This document shows, piece by piece, positions 26,649-35,707 of a stretch of 64,000 nt of DNA. Under the pieces are notes generated by a model. It made no database searches. It was not told the DNA's origin and saw only the letters and a list, made by a program, of their open reading frames with translations. A program made the position numbers and the translations under genes. Source of the DNA: Clostridiaceae bacterium M8S5 (GTDB lineage Bacteria; Bacillota; Clostridia; Tissierellales; MCWD3); contig CP118523.1 in NCBI GenBank assembly GCA_029227815.1, positions 2,790,001 through 2,854,000 on the forward strand, given 5' to 3'. The first letter of the stretch is position 1, and each line of letters opens with the position of its first letter.

Positions 26649-27839
26649 CTATAAACTTTTATATATTCTTTTATTATATAATCTATTTTTCTTAAATGAT
26701 TTAAAAAACTCTGATTGGTATAATATATCCACTAACGCTATAGCCAAGACCATTATGCTAACAAATAAAAATACTACTCTCTGTGAATCCCACCCAAAAA
26801 GACTTGCTATCAATGTTAAGACTATAGGTGATGCAAATTTCCCAAAGTAAATTGATCCATTGAGAAATGAAAGTGCAAATGTATTATTGTTTTTAGGTGT
26901 CACCTCTATAACTTTAAGCTGAAATACTGGTGTTAATATTCCCATGCTAAAACCTATCATTACTACACTGACAATTATACCTGTAAAAGTAGTTGCCCTA
27001 CTTATTATTACAAACCCTATGCTCATCAGAAATAATGGCACTGATATACTCATTTTTTTCATTAGAGCTGTTAGCCTATGTAACAATAATCCACTCAGAA
27101 AACCAGCCAATGTTAAAAAAGATATGGAAAGTCCCGCTGAATCCGCTCTTCCTAAGTTTTCATTTATTAAAAACAATGCTATATTAGTCATGACACTATA
27201 AAAAGCTATATTTGTAAATATAGCTATAACAGAAACTCTAATGACTTCCTTGTTCATATAGCTACTACTAGCTTTTTTCTTCTTTAATACTATATCTGAA
27301 GAAGGTAACCAGATTATAACTAAAGTAAATGAAATCACTGCTACTAAATACAACAAAAAAATATATCTCCATCCTATTAATGCTAATTTACCACTAAAAT
27401 ATGTTCCAAGTATTCCTCCTAAATTTGATGATGCATTTGAATATCCTAACATTTTAACTTTAGCTTTTCCTTTATATATGTCAGATATCAAGGAGCCTAT
27501 TAATGGCAATAATATTCCCATCCCTACTCCTATAATTCCTCTAACTAATAACAGCTGACTTAACGTGCTAACAAAAGCCCCGCAGGCTCCACCTATTATG
27601 TATAAAATTAAACCTATTACTACTAACTTCTTTTTGTTTATTTTACTAGATAGCTTACCAGAAGCTAATGAAGCTGGAATAATTAGCATGGAAGGTAACG
27701 TTACTAATAGCTTTATATTGTATGTACTTGCTAAAGGAAAATACTCCTTTATACTTCCCAATGCAGGAGACACTAAAGCTCCTGTTATTATAATTAAAAA
27801 AGATATCGAAAGTATTGCTATACATGCAGTGTTTTTCAT
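26649..27839 (-). CDS. Major facilitator superfamily transporter
   Basis: About 396 residues and 12 membrane helices. The start at 27839 is preferred because AGAGGTGA sits six bases upstream; an earlier in-frame ATG at 27887 has no ribosome site. The loop RGIIGVGMGILLPLIGSLIS matches helix 4 of drug/sugar antiporters. It is last in a unit with a MurNAc-type PTS, MupG and RpiR, so it may export or import a cell-wall sugar or peptide, but that is inference from position. Confidence 0.82.
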   Translation of the reverse strand: MKNTACIAILSISFLIIITGALVSPALGSIKEYFPLASTYNIKLLVTLPSMLIIPASLASGKLSSKINKKKLVVIGLILYIIGGACGAFVSTLSQLLLVRGIIGVGMGILLPLIGSLISDIYKGKAKVKMLGYSNASSNLGGILGTYFSGKLALIGWRYIFLLYLVAVISFTLVIIWLPSSDIVLKKKKASSSYMNKEVIRVSVIAIFTNIAFYSVMTNIALFLINENLGRADSAGLSISFLTLAGFLSGLLLHRLTALMKKMSISVPLFLMSIGFVIISRATTFTGIIVSVVMIGFSMGILTPVFQLKVIEVTPKNNNTFALSFLNGSIYFGKFASPIVLTLIASLFGWDSQRVVFLFVSIMVLAIALVDILYQSEFFKSFKKNRLYNKRIYKSL

Positions 27840-27899
27840 TGTTTTCACCTCTGTATTATTCTGCGCTAAACGATATCTTTTATCCATTTATTAAGTTGT

Positions 27900-28748
27900 T
27901 TATATTTTTCTAAAATCCAGAACCTCTCTAGTCTTCTTTATTTGCTCTGGAATAGAGTCAAACTTCATTCTAACTATATTTATAAACAGTACATCTATAA
28001 CAGTTAATTGAGCTATTCTCGAAGCTATAGCGCCCATTCTAAGTGTTTGCTCTACTTCTGTAGTATATAGTTTTATATCTGATAGTTCTGTAAGAGGATT
28101 TTTGCCATATTTGGTAAGTGATATTATCTTTGCACCACTTTTCTTTGCTATTTCGACAGCTTTTATAGTCTCTAATGTTTTTCCATGATGTGATATAGCT
28201 ATAACTACGTCATCTTTTTGAACATTAACTGCGGATACTAATTGTAAATGGTAATCCATAGACATGTTAACAGGTATATTAATCCTAATCAGTTTATACT
28301 GTAAATCCATTGCTACTAAAGCTGATTGACCTACACCAAATAAATGTACTCTTTTTGCCTTTATTATCCCTTTTGTAGCTTCTTCTATTGCTTTTATATC
28401 TAATAAATCTCTTGTTGCTTCTATTGCTTTTATATTTCCAATAGGTATTTTACTTATTATATCAGCTGTAGAGTCTTCTATTGATACTTGTTGATATATA
28501 TCGTTGTTTTCTGTACCTTTTTTCACTACATCTTTTGCTAATGCAATTTTCAATTCTTGAAAGCCTGCATAACCCAATCTCTTTGAAAATCTAACAACGC
28601 TCGCTGGACTAGTTGACGATAACTTTGCTAATTGTGATGCAGTCAGATTGTAAACTCCATTTATATTTGAACTTATATAATTCGCCAGTCTTTTTTCTGA
28701 ATCAGTAAATTCTTTTAGCATACTATTAATTTTAACTATGACACTCAC
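27900..28748 (-). CDS. RpiR family regulator, MurR-like
   Basis: 282 residues: an N-terminal HTH of the RpiR type (about 1-78, with LAKLSSTSPASVVRFSKRLG as the recognition region) and a C-terminal SIS domain (about 120-260) that binds a phosphosugar. Its place after the PTS and MupG genes fits a MurNAc-6-phosphate sensor. It is separated from mupG by a hairpin, so its level may be lower than that of the enzymes. Confidence 0.88.
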   Translation of the reverse strand: MSVIVKINSMLKEFTDSEKRLANYISSNINGVYNLTASQLAKLSSTSPASVVRFSKRLGYAGFQELKIALAKDVVKKGTENNDIYQQVSIEDSTADIISKIPIGNIKAIEATRDLLDIKAIEEATKGIIKAKRVHLFGVGQSALVAMDLQYKLIRINIPVNMSMDYHLQLVSAVNVQKDDVVIAISHHGKTLETIKAVEIAKKSGAKIISLTKYGKNPLTELSDIKLYTTEVEQTLRMGAIASRIAQLTVIDVLFINIVRMKFDSIPEQIKKTREVLDFRKI

Positions 28749-28841
28749 TTTTTTCCTCCTATTTGAAGATTTATATGGACTCCTATTATTTCTTATATTA
28801 TATCAATAATGGTTTTTTTTCAAAGTTATTTTTGTAATAAA

Positions 28842-28881
28842 TAGGGGATATCTCAATTATTTCATAAGATATCCCCTTTTT
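28842..28881 (-). terminator. Hairpin between MupG and RpiR genes
   Basis: AGGGGATATCT and AGATATCCCCT form a strong stem with T-rich flanks on both strands. Placed inside the operon, it probably gives partial termination. Its sequence resembles the hairpin after glyS at 60004-60034. Confidence 0.6.
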
Positions 28882-29922
28882 CTAACTATAATAAAATTTA
28901 AATTTGCCACCTGGCTTAAGCATTGGTAACATTATATCACCATAAAGCACTCTGCCTATAACATTTACTCTCTCATCTTTTGTCAGATTATCCCGAAGTA
29001 TTTGTAGCTCTCCTTCGTATCGTTTGTATAAACAGTTATCAATAGTTATTGAATATTTTTCTCTCATATGATATCCATTTGGCTTAATTATACTACCTTT
29101 TTTTGACCTTGCTTCTTGAGATCTTATTACTTTTTCGCCAGGGTCTGTTCTATTGGTGTGTATCCCCTGAGCTATGTACAGCTCTGTATCGCTGACTTCT
29201 TTAATCTCAGCAGGTAGCATTAAAATATCTTCACTTATCATAGTCAATATCTTTAATTCCTCTTGTGATGCCATTGCATCCCCTATAATAATACTATCAA
29301 TCCCTGACCTTAATAGATGCTGGGCTGAAACTATTATAGGTTTATCTCTGTGTATTTCTAATGTTGGAAGCCCTTCATATATAGGTCCTCTCATGCCATC
29401 TTTATTATTACTTGGTATAAAACCATAAATCTTAAGATTATATTCCTTAAATGCCTTATTTCTTTCCATCATCAACTCGTATGATATACCAGTGTCTCTT
29501 CTTGGATAATAATTATGACACATCTCTATATTGTTTATATCAATACCTTTATGCATCAAACGTTCTAGTTCTTCTTTATTAATTGTACTAGCATTTAAAT
29601 GAATTTTGAATTGTTTATTTTTTGTTAGTTCTATGATTTCATCTTCTGTAAAACCAAAATCCAATCTTAATGCATATATGTTGTATCTCGTTATATCTAT
29701 TTTTTTAAGATACTCCTTTGAAATATCAGCTATTATGTCCATATCAAGCTCTGTAGCTAACTCTATTATCTTTATGCTTTCTTTATATAAATCACTATTA
29801 GATTCAGGAATATGGAGAGATGTGAAAATTGTGTTTATTCCACACCTCTTTGCATTTCTAATGTACCTTATATTAGTTTCTAAATCTATATCTAAACCAC
29901 TGTATACTGAAATACCAAACAT
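28882..29922 (-). CDS. mupG: MupG-type 6-phospho-N-acetylmuramidase (DUF871, GH170)
   Basis: 346 residues of the DUF871 family: an N-terminal TIM barrel (about 1-235, GISVYSGLDIDLETNIRYI start) and a small C-terminal beta domain. In S. aureus MupG cleaves the phosphorylated MurNAc-GlcNAc disaccharide brought in by MurP. Here it lies 12 bp after a MurP-like permease gene, which supports the same role in peptidoglycan recycling. No MurQ etherase gene is in the window. Confidence 0.85.
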   Translation of the reverse strand: MFGISVYSGLDIDLETNIRYIRNAKRCGINTIFTSLHIPESNSDLYKESIKIIELATELDMDIIADISKEYLKKIDITRYNIYALRLDFGFTEDEIIELTKNKQFKIHLNASTINKEELERLMHKGIDINNIEMCHNYYPRRDTGISYELMMERNKAFKEYNLKIYGFIPSNNKDGMRGPIYEGLPTLEIHRDKPIIVSAQHLLRSGIDSIIIGDAMASQEELKILTMISEDILMLPAEIKEVSDTELYIAQGIHTNRTDPGEKVIRSQEARSKKGSIIKPNGYHMREKYSITIDNCLYKRYEGELQILRDNLTKDERVNVIGRVLYGDIMLPMLKPGGKFKFYYS

Positions 29923-29934
29923 AATTATCTCCTA

Positions 29935-31281
29935 TTATTCTACTGGATCTTTAAATCCTAGTGCATAAGTAGCTACGAAACCTACTGCATATGCTACTGA
30001 TAAACCTAATACATATAATATTATCTTGTTTGATTCTATTAGTGAAGCTAGTGGCAATCCTGATAATCCCATACTCACTGCTCCTACTTTAAACGCAGCT
30101 ACTACTGCACCTCCAGCAGCTCCTCCAATACACGCTCCTATAAAAGGTTTTCCTAATGGTAATGTAACACCATATATTAATGGCTCCCCTATTCCTAATA
30201 TACCTACAGGTAAAGCACTTAAAATAGTCTTCTTGAGTCTTTGATTTTTTGTCTTAATATAAACCGCAAATGCAGCACCAATTTGTCCACAACCAGCCAT
30301 AGCTAGTATAGGTAACAATGTATTTACGCCTGTTTTAGCTAATAAGTCTGCATGAATAGGTGTTAATCCTTGATGTAACCCTGTCATTACCAATGGTAAA
30401 AAAGTACCAGCTAATATACCACCAACTATCGGTCCACCACTCTCTATTGCTGTTACACATGCTTTTCCTATCCCATCTGATATCATACCACCTATTGGTT
30501 GCAATACTAAAACTGCTACAAAACCTGATATCAATACTGTAAGCACTGGTGTGAATATCAACTCTAGAACTTCTGGTATGATTTTTCTAAGCTGTTTTTC
30601 TAGTAATGATGAAAATGCTACTACTAATAATACTGCTATGATTCCACCTCTACCTGGAACTAGCGTTCTACCAAGCAACTCTATTCCTGCAAGTCCTGGA
30701 GATATAACTATACCTGCCATAAGTCCACCTATAGTCTGTGATCCGCCAAACTCTTTTGCTGCATTCATACCTACCATTATTGCCATATATGCAAAGACTG
30801 CTGAAGAAAATACTCCTAGTAATGATGTCAATGCACCTTGTTCTATTACTCCTGATTTCTTGATTATATTATTAATCCCCATTATAAGTCCACACCCTAT
30901 GAAAGCAGGAATTAAAGGTATAAATATATTTGCTATCTTCTTTAATACACCACTCATAGGAGCTTTATATTTCTCTTTTACTTCTTTTTTTGTTTTAGCA
31001 GCATTCCCAAAGTTTGATTGCCCTTGACTGCCAATAATCTCTGATATCTTACTAGCTACTTTTGTTGCAACGCTTGGTCCTACAACGAATTGATACTGCC
31101 CATCTGCTTTTACAACTCCCATAACTCCTTCAATCTTTTTTATTGCGCTTTCATCTACAAGGTCTTCATTCACGAAAACCATCCTAACTCTAGTCATACA
31201 GTTAGTTACTGATACGATATTATCATAACCTCCTACATGTTTTAAAATACCATTAGCAATGTTGTCATTTTTGTTGCTCAT
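29935..31281 (-). CDS. PTS IIBC permease, MurP-like (MurNAc or MurNAc-GlcNAc)
   Basis: 448 residues. EIIB occupies about 1-85, with the phosphorylated Cys28 in VTNCMTRVRM. EIIC (about 110-445) has about ten helices, with the conserved GIGEPLIYG motif and GLTPIHADL. No EIIA domain is fused, so a glucose-type IIA from elsewhere must donate phosphate. The neighbours MupG and RpiR point to a MurNAc substrate rather than sucrose or trehalose. It is the first gene of the operon. Confidence 0.87.
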   Translation of the reverse strand: MSNKNDNIANGILKHVGGYDNIVSVTNCMTRVRMVFVNEDLVDESAIKKIEGVMGVVKADGQYQFVVGPSVATKVASKISEIIGSQGQSNFGNAAKTKKEVKEKYKAPMSGVLKKIANIFIPLIPAFIGCGLIMGINNIIKKSGVIEQGALTSLLGVFSSAVFAYMAIMVGMNAAKEFGGSQTIGGLMAGIVISPGLAGIELLGRTLVPGRGGIIAVLLVVAFSSLLEKQLRKIIPEVLELIFTPVLTVLISGFVAVLVLQPIGGMISDGIGKACVTAIESGGPIVGGILAGTFLPLVMTGLHQGLTPIHADLLAKTGVNTLLPILAMAGCGQIGAAFAVYIKTKNQRLKKTILSALPVGILGIGEPLIYGVTLPLGKPFIGACIGGAAGGAVVAAFKVGAVSMGLSGLPLASLIESNKIILYVLGLSVAYAVGFVATYALGFKDPVE

Positions 31282-31414
31282 GCGCTCACCTCTTTTATTT
31301 ATTGTTGGTATTTATTCAATACTCTTACTTAAAATTTTATTTCTTTATATTTATTATAGTATGAAATATTATTTCTTACAACTAGTTTTTTTATTTTTTT
31401 ATTTTTTAATTAAT

Positions 31415-31450
31415 CTAAAAGGGAAACTATCAATCTCTTGATAGCTTCCC
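31415..31450 (-). terminator. Terminator of the hbd-crt unit
   Basis: GGGAAACTATCAA (31421-31433) pairs with TTGATAGCTTCCC (31438-31450) with one bulge, and TTTTAG follows on the minus strand. Confidence 0.65.
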
Positions 31451-31464
31451 CTTAAAATTAAAAT

Positions 31465-32310
31465 CTATTTTGTATAATCATAAAAACCTTTTTTAGTCTT
31501 TCTACCTAGCAAATTGCCTCTTACCATTTTTCTAAGCAATGGATGTGGTCTGTATTTTGGATCACCGAATTCCTCGTATAGAACCTCCATAATAGCTAGA
31601 TTAACATCATTTCCTATCAAATCCGCTAATGCTAATGGCCCTATAGGGTGATTTGCTCCCAATTTCATTGCATTATCAATATCTTCTGCACTTGCTACTC
31701 CATCTGCTAAAATCCCTACCGCTTCATTAATCATAGGTATAAGTATTCTATTTACTACAAAACCTGGAGCTTCTTCTACTTCTACTGGAGTCTTACCTAA
31801 TTCTTTCGTTAGATTTAGGATTTTCTCTTTTGTTTCCTCTGATGTAGCTATTCCTTTTATAACCTCTACTAACTTCATTACTGGAACTGGATTAAAGAAG
31901 TGCATTCCTATAATTTTATCTGGTCTATTTGTAACTCTTGCTATTTCCGTTATTGATAATGAAGATGTATTTGTTGCAAGGATTGCATCTTCTTTACATA
32001 ACTCATCTAGCTCTGTAAATATTTTTTTCTTTATTTCCATATTTTCTATAGCAGCTTCTATAACTAAATCTACATCTTTACAAGCATTTATATCTGTTGT
32101 AACTTCAATTTTACTAAGTATTTCAAGTTTTCTTTCTTCTGTTATTCTCTCTTTTTTTACACTTCTATCTAAATTTTTTGTTATTATAGATATCCCCTTT
32201 TGTACGAAATCTTCTTTTAAATCTCTAAGTACAACTTCGTGTCCTGTTTGTGCAAACGTTTGGGCTATTCCACTGCCCATCGTTCCTGCTCCTAATACCA
32301 TTACTTTCAT
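31465..32310 (-). CDS. hbd: 3-hydroxybutyryl-CoA dehydrogenase
   Basis: 281 residues. NAD(P)-binding loop [11 protein letters not shown] at 7-17, the catalytic His in [15 protein letters not shown] (near 138-152), and the C-terminal dimer domain with [14 protein letters not shown]. It reduces acetoacetyl-CoA to 3-hydroxybutyryl-CoA or works in reverse in fatty-acid use. Full clostridial length. It lies 14 bp after crt. Confidence 0.94.
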   Translation of the reverse strand: MKVMVLGAGTMGSGIAQTFAQTGHEVVLRDLKEDFVQKGISIITKNLDRSVKKERITEERKLEILSKIEVTTDINACKDVDLVIEAAIENMEIKKKIFTELDELCKEDAILATNTSSLSITEIARVTNRPDKIIGMHFFNPVPVMKLVEVIKGIATSEETKEKILNLTKELGKTPVEVEEAPGFVVNRILIPMINEAVGILADGVASAEDIDNAMKLGANHPIGPLALADLIGNDVNLAIMEVLYEEFGDPKYRPHPLLRKMVRGNLLGRKTKKGFYDYTK

Positions 32311-32324
32311 GACTTTTCCCCCTC

Positions 32325-33104
32325 TTATTTATTCTTGAATTCTGGCTTTCTCTTTTCTACAAACGCATTCATGCCTTCTGTCTGATCTTCTGAAGCAAAG
32401 CACAACGCAAATATGTCCTTTTCTATTTCTATACCCGTTTCTATATCTGTCTCTATTCCTCTATTTATTGCAGATTTGGAGTATTTCACTGCTAGTTGTG
32501 CATTTTTAGCTATCGATTTAGCCATACTTATTGTTTCTTCTAAGAGCTTGTCCATCTCAACTACTTGATTTACTAACCCAATTTTCTCTGCATCTAATGC
32601 TCCTATTATATTTCCTGTGAATATCAATTCTTTCGCTTTTGCTATCCCTACTATTCTAGGTAATCTTTGTGTACCACTAAAACCTGGTGTTATCCCCAAA
32701 CCAACCTCTGGTTGTCCAAATTTTGCTTTTTCACTAGCTAACCTTATATCACAACACATGGCAAGCTCACATCCACCACCTAATGCAAATCCATTAACAG
32801 CAGCTATTACTGGTATTTCTAACAACTCTATCCTTCTAAATACTAAAGCTCCAAACCTTGCAAACTCCCTTGCCTGCTCTACGTTTAAATCCTTCATTTC
32901 TGTAATATCTGCTCCAGCAACAAAAGCTTTACCTATCCCTGTTATTACAAGCACTTTGATATCACTATTTTTTTCTATTAAGTCTAAGGCAGTATTTAAT
33001 TCTTGTAATACCTTTGTATTTAAAGCATTTAAAGCTTTTGGCCTATTGATGCTTAAAGTAGCAATACTGTCTTCTATTTTTAACAATAAATTTTTAAATT
33101 CCAA
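32325..33104 (-). CDS. crt: 3-hydroxybutyryl-CoA dehydratase (crotonase)
   Basis: 259 residues of the enoyl-CoA hydratase family. The oxyanion-hole segments AFVAGADI and [13 protein letters not shown] are present, as is the glutamate in [13 protein letters not shown]. It interconverts 3-hydroxybutyryl-CoA and crotonyl-CoA. It forms a two-gene unit with hbd; bcd, etfAB and thl are not in this window, unlike the classical clostridial bcs operon. Confidence 0.93.
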   Translation of the reverse strand: MEFKNLLLKIEDSIATLSINRPKALNALNTKVLQELNTALDLIEKNSDIKVLVITGIGKAFVAGADITEMKDLNVEQAREFARFGALVFRRIELLEIPVIAAVNGFALGGGCELAMCCDIRLASEKAKFGQPEVGLGITPGFSGTQRLPRIVGIAKAKELIFTGNIIGALDAEKIGLVNQVVEMDKLLEETISMAKSIAKNAQLAVKYSKSAINRGIETDIETGIEIEKDIFALCFASEDQTEGMNAFVEKRKPEFKNK

Positions 33105-33141
33105 TACTTTTGCCTCCTTTGTTATAAATAATGTGTATTAA

Positions 33142-33408
33142 CTACACCATCCCCCCTTTATTTAAAGAAAATTTAGCAATTAATAGTTCTTTTTGTTTTC
33201 TTGTGAGCTTTTTTATCTGCACCTCTCTTTTCATTGCCTCTTTTTTTGTTTCAAATTCTTCATAATAAGTTAAGTTCACGGGCGTTCTACCTCTTGTATA
33301 TTTTGAAGCTATTTTGCCATTATGCGCCTTTAGTCTTTTTTTCAAATCTGTAGTCCAGCCAGTATAATATGTTCCATCACTGCAACGTAAAATATACGTG
33401 TAATTCAT
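33142..33408 (-). CDS. GIY-YIG domain protein (YhbQ/YazA family)
   Basis: 88 residues, a stand-alone GIY-YIG module: YTYILRCSDGTYYTGWT near the start, then TRGRTPVNLTYYEEF. The family is a nuclease fold with a conserved Arg and Glu; cellular function is poorly known. Length is typical. Confidence 0.88.
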   Translation of the reverse strand: MNYTYILRCSDGTYYTGWTTDLKKRLKAHNGKIASKYTRGRTPVNLTYYEEFETKKEAMKREVQIKKLTRKQKELLIAKFSLNKGGMV

Positions 33409-33534
33409 ATAATGCTCCTTCTTGTCTAAAGGGAGGAATCTAGTAACATTATCCCTCCCTGTATATTTCTAGTTGTTCTATGAATAACCTTTAATTTTTG
33501 TTTTAACAAGTTATTAATTTATTGTTATATTATT

Positions 33535-35538
33535 TCATTTGAGATATTTGTCAAACCATTGTGTTATCTCTTTTAGCCTTTTTATCCTGTGCTTTGGTTT
33601 ACCGCTCCTACTGAGTTCATGATTCTCTTCTTTAAATATGCACATACGAGTATCTACATTATGGAATTTAAGAGCGGTGTACATCTGCATTCCTTCTGGT
33701 AGCCAACATCTGTAGTCTTCCTCTGAATGTATAAATAATGTTGGAGTCTCTACTTTGTCTGCATATTTTAATGGAGACTGGCTCCATAGTTCATCATGAT
33801 TTTTCCAAGGTTCCCCAGCACATTGATCTTTTCCAAATATATAACCTATATCACTTGTATTAAAAAACGATATCCAATTTGAGATACTTCTTTGAGACGC
33901 TGCTGCTTTAAATCTATTTGTATGTCCTATTATCCAGTTAGTCATATACCCTCCGTATGACCCTCCTGTTACACCTACTCTCTCTTCATCGATTTGAGTA
34001 TATCTTTCTAAAACATTATCTGTAAATTTCATAATATCTTCGTAATCTATAGTTCCATATTTTCCTCTAATATCTGCAAATTCATTTCCTTTTCCATCGC
34101 TACCTCTTGGGTTACAGAAAAACACGAAGTATCCTTCATTAGCCCAGTACTGCATTTCATGTACAAATACTTTGCCATATACAGTCTTTGGACCACCATG
34201 TATATTGAGTATGGCTGGATATTTCTTATCTTCTCTAAAACCTATTGGTTTCATTACCCATCCATCGATATATACTCCATCTTCAGATTCGATTTCAATT
34301 TTTTCTGGCTTTGATATAGTTCTTTCCTCCAAAACCCAATTATTAAAATCAGTTATTTGTTTTTCTTTTTCTTTGCTGTGCAAATATAGCTCTTGTAACT
34401 TGATTCCTCTAAGACCTATATACAATATGTTACCATCTACTATATCAAAATTATCTACTGTTCCATTTGATTCTATGATCTTTTGTATGTTTCCTTTCAT
34501 ATCTATTTTGAATAGACAAGTATCATATCTATCTGCTGATGCAAAATAAAGCTGTCCACTATCAAATTTAATATCCGAACCGTTATTATATCTACAATCG
34601 GAATTTACAGAATTCCACAAGCTAAGGTCTAAATCAGGCGTTATGCATCTTGCTTCTTTTGTATGTGTATCAATAATATAAAACTTTCCATTTTCATTTA
34701 ATCCATATTTCTCCATCGTACTACCAAAGCATATTACTTCTTTGTCATTAATATAGCTAGCAAAACTAAAGCTATAATCTTTAAATAATGTTGATATCTC
34801 CTCTAATTGAGTTGCCTGTATATCATATGTATATACTTTGTTAACGAAGTTATCGATACTTTTGTATTCCGCTGAAATGAATACTATCTTGTTTTTGTCT
34901 TTGTTTAGCTCAAAATGCTCTACTGCCATGTAATCATTAGAGAGTTTTTGGATCTTCTTAGTATTGGTGTTATATTTAAATAAGCTATTTCTTTTTTTGT
35001 TTACATACCCACTTCCATTGCTCCAGAATGGTAATTCATCAACTATTTCATAGTCTTTTTCTTCTTTTCTTCTTTCAAGCTCACTTTTTTTGCTCTCTTT
35101 ATCGAGTGTATAAAGCTCTTTTTCCCCTATTTTCCCAGAAGCCGTAAAAATATATTCTTCACTGTTAATAGGTATAATTTTACCTACATTTTTGGGTATC
35201 CTAAACGATTTTTTAGCTTCTCCACCGCTAATGTTTATTTGATAATACTGAGTAAATACGTCTCCCTCTTCTTTCTTTTCTTTATCTTTTTTATCTCTTA
35301 TAGCTGGAAAAATGATTCGTTCATCATCTAACCATACAAAACTACTTTCTTTATCTAATGCAGTCAATTGAAAATACTTATCTTGATTCACATTGTATAC
35401 CCATATATTTGAGTTATATTTATTTTCATCAAACTCTGCACTATGAACAACAAAACAAGCATTTTCTCCATTAGGTGAATATTTGACTCTAGATAAAAAC
35501 TTATAATTAGTAAAATCGTCTATTTTTATACTAGACAT
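33535..35538 (-). CDS. S9 family serine peptidase (acylaminoacyl-peptidase type)
   Basis: 667 residues: a beta-propeller (about 1-400) followed by an alpha/beta hydrolase. The nucleophile lies in GGSYGGYMTN (about 525), the acid in SEEDYRC (about 608) and His at 640 in EENHELS. It probably trims oligopeptides or acylated peptides in the cytoplasm, as there is no signal peptide. It is a single-gene unit. Confidence 0.92.
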   Translation of the reverse strand: MSSIKIDDFTNYKFLSRVKYSPNGENACFVVHSAEFDENKYNSNIWVYNVNQDKYFQLTALDKESSFVWLDDERIIFPAIRDKKDKEKKEEGDVFTQYYQINISGGEAKKSFRIPKNVGKIIPINSEEYIFTASGKIGEKELYTLDKESKKSELERRKEEKDYEIVDELPFWSNGSGYVNKKRNSLFKYNTNTKKIQKLSNDYMAVEHFELNKDKNKIVFISAEYKSIDNFVNKVYTYDIQATQLEEISTLFKDYSFSFASYINDKEVICFGSTMEKYGLNENGKFYIIDTHTKEARCITPDLDLSLWNSVNSDCRYNNGSDIKFDSGQLYFASADRYDTCLFKIDMKGNIQKIIESNGTVDNFDIVDGNILYIGLRGIKLQELYLHSKEKEKQITDFNNWVLEERTISKPEKIEIESEDGVYIDGWVMKPIGFREDKKYPAILNIHGGPKTVYGKVFVHEMQYWANEGYFVFFCNPRGSDGKGNEFADIRGKYGTIDYEDIMKFTDNVLERYTQIDEERVGVTGGSYGGYMTNWIIGHTNRFKAAASQRSISNWISFFNTSDIGYIFGKDQCAGEPWKNHDELWSQSPLKYADKVETPTLFIHSEEDYRCWLPEGMQMYTALKFHNVDTRMCIFKEENHELSRSGKPKHRIKRLKEITQWFDKYLK

Positions 35539-35707
35539 TTTTTCCCCTCCTATTATTCATTTATTTTATTATATCAGTTTTACTTTTTTTTGTTTACCCC
35601 TGTACTAATTTAATTTTATTTAATAAATCTATAAAATACATTAATAGTATTTACTATTTTGCATTTTTAAATGATTTTAAACTAAAGAAAAAGGTTGAAA
35701 TCATTTA

